Source: Hornefia butyriciproducens (GTDB lineage: Bacteria; Bacillota; Clostridia; Peptostreptococcales; Anaerovoracaceae). Taken from it: a stretch of 64,000 bases of DNA. A program made the translations under genes and the position numbers. Every line of letters starts with the position of its first letter. The first letter of the stretch is position 1. The notes beneath the pieces are model-generated. The model had not been told where the DNA came from, did no database searches, and was given only the letters and a program-made list of their open reading frames with translations. Shown in pieces: positions 60,592-64,000 of the stretch. Location: contig NZ_VUMZ01000011.1 of NCBI RefSeq assembly GCF_009695915.1, forward strand, positions 1-64,000, written 5' to 3'.

Positions 60592-61618
60592 TATTCCTGT
60601 CCTCCATTCTGTATTCCCTCTCCGGCCTGATTTCACCAGCCATCAGATCGTAAATCGCCATCGCGGCGGCCGCTTCCACGCAGGGAACCGCTCTGGGTAC
60701 GATGCAGGGATCGTGACGGCCCTGCACTGTCATTTTCACGTTCTCTCCCGTGTCATATCGGATGCTGTCCTGTTCTTTCCCTATGGACGGTGTCGGCTTG
60801 ACGGCGACGCGGAACACGATGGGCATTCCGCTGGAGATACCGCCGAGAATCCCACCGTGATTATTGGTTCTGGTCTTTATGGTTCCGCCGTCAAAGTAAA
60901 ATGCGTCATTGTTTTCACTGCCCCGGAGTCTGGCAGCCTCGAATCCCCTGCCGAACTCGATTCCCTTTACGGCCGGGATTCCGAATACGGCGAGAGAAAT
61001 GCGGTTTTCCAGACCGTCGTATATGGGATCGCCGATTCCGGGAGGCATCCCGTTCACAACGCATTCGATAATTCCTCCTACGGAATCCTTCTCAGCCATG
61101 GCTTTCTCAATCTCACCGCGGGGATCTTTCGTGTTTCCGCCGATTTCCAGTATCCTCGCACGGACTGTAATTCCCTCCGCTTCAAGGGCCTGAAGAAAAA
61201 TTCCGCCCGCGACGCACAGCGGAGCCGTCAGACGTCCGCTGAAATGACCGCCGCCTCTGCAGTCTTCATTTCCGCCGTACCGCACTCTCGCGGCGTAATC
61301 CGCATGCCCCGGGCGGGGAATGTTTTCCATCTGCGAATAATCTCGCGACCGGATATCGCGGTTTCGGATAATGGCGGTAATGGGAGTGCCGCAGGTCACG
61401 CCGCCCCGTATTCCGCAGAGAAACTCCGGACGGTCCTCCTCCCTTCGCGCTGTCGTAAACCGGCTCCGCCCCGGCGCCCGCCGGTCGAGAAAATGCTGAA
61501 GCCGCTCCATATCGACGGAAACTCCCGCCGGCATCCCGTCGATGCTGACGCCGATGGCCGCGCCATGAGATTCCCCGAAAATCGAAACTCTGATGTTTTT
61601 TCCAAATTCTGATGCCAT
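60584..61618 (-). CDS. aroC: chorismate synthase
   Basis: 344 residues. It turns EPSP into chorismate with reduced FMN. GESHGAAIGVSIDGMPAG, the arginine-rich RAPGRSRFTTARREED, and GRHDPCIVPRAVPCVEAAAA are typical. It starts three bases after aroA. Confidence 0.96.
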   Translation of the reverse strand: MASEFGKNIRVSIFGESHGAAIGVSIDGMPAGVSVDMERLQHFLDRRAPGRSRFTTARREEDRPEFLCGIRGGVTCGTPITAIIRNRDIRSRDYSQMENIPRPGHADYAARVRYGGNEDCRGGGHFSGRLTAPLCVAGGIFLQALEAEGITVRARILEIGGNTKDPRGEIEKAMAEKDSVGGIIECVVNGMPPGIGDPIYDGLENRISLAVFGIPAVKGIEFGRGFEAARLRGSENNDAFYFDGGTIKTRTNNHGGILGGISSGMPIVFRVAVKPTPSIGKEQDSIRYDTGENVKMTVQGRHDPCIVPRAVPCVEAAAAMAIYDLMAGEIRPEREYRMEDRNNE

Positions 61619-61621
61619 ATT

Positions 61622-62821
61622 CTACTTCAGATTCCCCGCCAGTCCGGCCCGTTCCAGCTCCTGAAAAAAACCGGGCCAGGATTTGCTGACGGCCTCCTTT
61701 CCTCTGATGATTACTTTGTGCTCACATACCAGCGACGCCATGGCCTCCATCATCACGATGCGATGATCCCCCCAGGACTTCACATAGCCTCCGATCAGAC
61801 TCGCTCCACCGGAACCGCGAATCACAAGCTTGTCCTTTTTTTCTCTTACCCGCGCCCCCAGCGCGTTCATCGACTCTGCGACAGATGTCAGACGATCGCT
61901 TTCCTTCAGTCTGAGGCGCCCGGCATTGTTGATGTCCGTTCTTCCGGACGCCACCGATGCCGCAAGCGCGATGACCGGAGCCAGATCCGGAACGCCCGAG
62001 ACGTCCACCTCCGTTCCCGTGAGACGGGAGGGAAATGCGGTGATTTCACTGCCATCCCAGCGAAGCTCCGCTCCGAAGTCCCGCAGAATATCCACAATCC
62101 TGCGGTCCCCCTGCAGCGAGTCCTTTCGCAGCCCCCGCACCGTCACCGGTTCTTTTCCGATCACTCCTGCGCAGAGCCAGAATGCGGCGTTCGACCAGTC
62201 ACCCTCGACCACATACTGCCGGGGGCCCTGATACATCTGCCCTCCCGGAATTTCGTAACAGCATCCATCGCCAGTGATCTTCTTGACCCAGCCGATTCCG
62301 AACTTCATCAGAACCTCTGTGGTGATATCCACATATGCTGAGGATTCCAGCGGCCCTTCAATCACAACAGTGCTGTTTCCCTTCAGCAGGGGCAGAGCCG
62401 TCAGGAGACCACTGATAAACTGAGAGGACACATTTCCGGGAATGACATATTCGCCGGATGTCAGCTGCCCCTCGATGGTCACCGGAGACGTTCCGGGAGG
62501 ACTGAGCCTGCACCCGTGCCGTTCCAGTTCTTCCCGCAGTGGAGACAAAGGCCGGTCAGCCAGTCTTCCCTTTGTCATAAACACGCCTCGCCTCCCCAGC
62601 GCACCCATGACCGGAAGCAGAAACCGAAGGGTGGATCCGCTCTCTCCGCATTCCATCACGGATTCCCCCTCCCGCAACGCACGCACGCACTCCCGTGTGG
62701 CTTCAATATCTTCTGATGTAAAGCGGCAGATCACCTGGCTGGGATGATCCGATAGCGCCGAACACAGATAAGCCCTGTGTGCAAATGATTTTGAAGGAAT
62801 GATGTCTATAATTATACTCAA
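61622..62821 (-). CDS. aroA: 3-phosphoshikimate 1-carboxyvinyltransferase (EPSP synthase)
   Basis: 399 residues. PSKSFAHRAYLCSAL, GESGSTLRFLLPV, GNVSSQFISGLLTALP and RLKESDRL are the substrate-binding motifs. The start is a TTG at 62821 that overlaps the tyrA stop (TTGA) and has GGAG upstream; the reading frame continues further up, but inside tyrA, and family N-termini begin just before PSKS. The SGSTLRF segment has Gly-Ser rather than Gly-Asn after the first Gly. Confidence 0.92.
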   Translation of the reverse strand: MSIIIDIIPSKSFAHRAYLCSALSDHPSQVICRFTSEDIEATRECVRALREGESVMECGESGSTLRFLLPVMGALGRRGVFMTKGRLADRPLSPLREELERHGCRLSPPGTSPVTIEGQLTSGEYVIPGNVSSQFISGLLTALPLLKGNSTVVIEGPLESSAYVDITTEVLMKFGIGWVKKITGDGCCYEIPGGQMYQGPRQYVVEGDWSNAAFWLCAGVIGKEPVTVRGLRKDSLQGDRRIVDILRDFGAELRWDGSEITAFPSRLTGTEVDVSGVPDLAPVIALAASVASGRTDINNAGRLRLKESDRLTSVAESMNALGARVREKKDKLVIRGSGGASLIGGYVKSWGDHRIVMMEAMASLVCEHKVIIRGKEAVSKSWPGFFQELERAGLAGNLK

Positions 62822-63687
62822 TTTCGTTCTCCGTTGATCTGTGCGGGACCGCACTTCTCCAGCACCGCGCTCTTGCATTTTTTGCCCTCTGCCAGCAGCT
62901 GCTCCAGGCGTCCGCGGTCGCCGTCCGCAATCGCGTCACGGTACCGGGTCAGTTCCCCGATCAGGCTGTCGATTTCCTTTGTCAGATAATCTCTGTTTTC
63001 CAGGAAGAGCTCGGACCACATCTTCTCGTCCAGGTATGCCACACGGGTGAAGTCCTGATAGCTCCCGGCAGAGATCATCTGGCTGTCTGCAAGTGCAGTG
63101 TCGCTTTTTATGAATCCGTTTGACACGAGATGCGGCATCTGAGAGGTAAATGCGATGACCCGGTCATGCTCCTCCGCTGTGGTAATTCCAATGCGGCCGA
63201 AGCCTGCCAGCATCAGCATCCCCTTCACTTCCATCAGCAGTTCCATGTCGTCTGCATGCTCCGGAACCAGAATAAAGGGTGCATCCCGAAAGAGATCATC
63301 CGAGCTGTGCTTGATACCGCCCCGTTCCTTTCCCGCCATGGGATGACCTCCCATATAGGTCAGTCCGTGCTCCGCGGCGATGGGGAAGCAGTGACTGCAG
63401 ACGTACCGCTTGGTCCCGCAGCAGTCGATGACAATAGTCTGTCCGGAAATTTTCTCCGCATTCTCCTTAAACCATTTTACCGCCTGTACCGGTGTGACTG
63501 CAATCAGAATCAGGTCACATTCCCGGATATTTCCGTCGGTAAGTTCTGCGTCGATCGCCTCCGCCATCAGTGCATACTGAGTTGTGAGAGGATCAATATC
63601 CTGTCCGTATACAGTGACGCCGGCGCTGCGGTATGCTTTTCCGAGTGAGCCTCCGATCAGACCCAGACCTACGACTCCGACCTTCAT
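62818..63687 (-). CDS. tyrA: prephenate dehydrogenase
   Basis: 289 residues without an ACT domain. NAD-binding [20 protein letters not shown] and catalytic [13 protein letters not shown] are present. It makes 4-hydroxyphenylpyruvate for tyrosine. It overlaps aroA and aroF by four bases each. Confidence 0.95.
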   Translation of the reverse strand: MKVGVVGLGLIGGSLGKAYRSAGVTVYGQDIDPLTTQYALMAEAIDAELTDGNIRECDLILIAVTPVQAVKWFKENAEKISGQTIVIDCCGTKRYVCSHCFPIAAEHGLTYMGGHPMAGKERGGIKHSSDDLFRDAPFILVPEHADDMELLMEVKGMLMLAGFGRIGITTAEEHDRVIAFTSQMPHLVSNGFIKSDTALADSQMISAGSYQDFTRVAYLDEKMWSELFLENRDYLTKEIDSLIGELTRYRDAIADGDRGRLEQLLAEGKKCKSAVLEKCGPAQINGERN

Positions 63688-64000
63688 GCTACCACCTCCC
63701 GGATCCTGCGAACCTTTTTCATCGTCTCTTCAAACTGCAGCGGTGTCAGGGACTGCGCTCCATCGCACAAAGCCATGGGCGGATTGTTATGCACTTCAAT
63801 CATCAGGCCGTCTGCCCCGCCCGCGGTAGCCGCCATAGCCATCGGCTCCACCAGATCCGAGTGCCCCGTCGCATGACTGGGATCTACCACCACCGGAAGA
63901 TGCGTCAGATTATGCAGGACCGGAATCACGGAAAGATCCAGAGTGTTTCGGGTGTAGGTCTCGAATGTCCGGATTCCGCGTTCACAAAGAATCACGTTCT
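63684..64000 (-). CDS. aroF: 3-deoxy-7-phosphoheptulonate synthase, type I-beta, C-terminal part
   Basis: The last 105 or so residues of DAHP synthase; the 5' part lies beyond the window. [26 protein letters not shown] and [20 protein letters not shown] are typical of the beta (KDO8P-related) class. First committed step of aromatic biosynthesis. Overlaps tyrA by four bases. Confidence 0.94.
   Translation of the reverse strand, partial: NVILCERGIRTFETYTRNTLDLSVIPVLHNLTHLPVVVDPSHATGHSDLVEPMAMAATAGGADGLMIEVHNNPPMALCDGAQSLTPLQFEETMKKVRRIREVVA

Overview
The window reads as chromosome of a low-to-mid GC Gram-positive anaerobe of the class Clostridia, probably a peptide- and amino-acid-fermenting member of the Eubacteriales (family not fixed from sequence alone). 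Supporting signs are strong AGGAGG-type ribosome sites, sigma-A promoters, a CIRCE element, pyruvate phosphate dikinase, indolepyruvate:ferredoxin oxidoreductase, a one-subunit glycyl-tRNA synthetase, CarD-, HxlR- and MerR-type regulators and the cluster rpsU-yqeY-phoH-ybeY-cdd-era-recO. No phage, CRISPR array, defence island or intact insertion sequence was recognised.

Layout. 1-5.0 kb: a possible worn IS end, one tRNA-Ala(CGC) with its own promoter and terminator, then a leftward peptide-use operon: OPT oligopeptide transporter, an orphan PqqD-like protein, a membrane-anchored protein of unknown function and the dipeptidase PepD. 5-20 kb: a leftward housekeeping block from prmA and mtaB through rpsU, yqeY, phoH, ybeY, cdd, era and recO to glyS and ppdK. 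20-30 kb: accessory genes: a MerR regulator convergent with a GPH-type transporter whose promoter holds a MerR-type operator, CarD, a small repeat protein, an isochorismatase-like hydrolase with an SseB-like gene, a lone arginine deiminase, an M20 amidase, a TSCPD protein and a GNAT-flavodoxin fusion. 30-35 kb: PHP protein, and an aminotransferase-iorB-iorA operon for aromatic amino acid fermentation. 34-48 kb: divergent hxlR/lysE, CIRCE-controlled hsp20, a YibE/F membrane protein with a secreted phosphoesterase, a decayed pdxST remnant, a Mn-riboswitch-controlled P-type ATPase, an Ldh2-type dehydrogenase and an alanine:sodium symporter. 47-50 kb: a two-component system and a PepSY-like membrane protein. 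50-55.5 kb: pyrimidine nucleoside phosphorylase and phosphopentomutase, a phosphoesterase, an unknown gene and metY. 55.6-57.5 kb: a yibE/yibF pair with an apparently leaderless start. 57.5-64 kb: the aromatic amino acid operon aroF-tyrA-aroA-aroC-pheA-chorismate mutase-aroEK-aroQ, leftward, with aroF cut by the window edge; aroB is not seen.

The main unannotated structure is a set of short palindromic, MITE-like repeats in the spacers (about 5.2, 5.3, 5.5, 20.3, 29.5, 34.3, 36.2, 40.1 and 46.9 kb). One copy supplies the last codons and stop of a YibE/F gene, one marks the break in the pdxST remnant, and two full-length relatives differ by an internal 44-bp segment that contains the smaller palindrome, which suggests nested insertion or deletion. 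This family, the OPT-PqqD operon, a deacetylase-like protein without the usual zinc histidines and the two-repeat protein at 23.6 kb are the items most worth following up.
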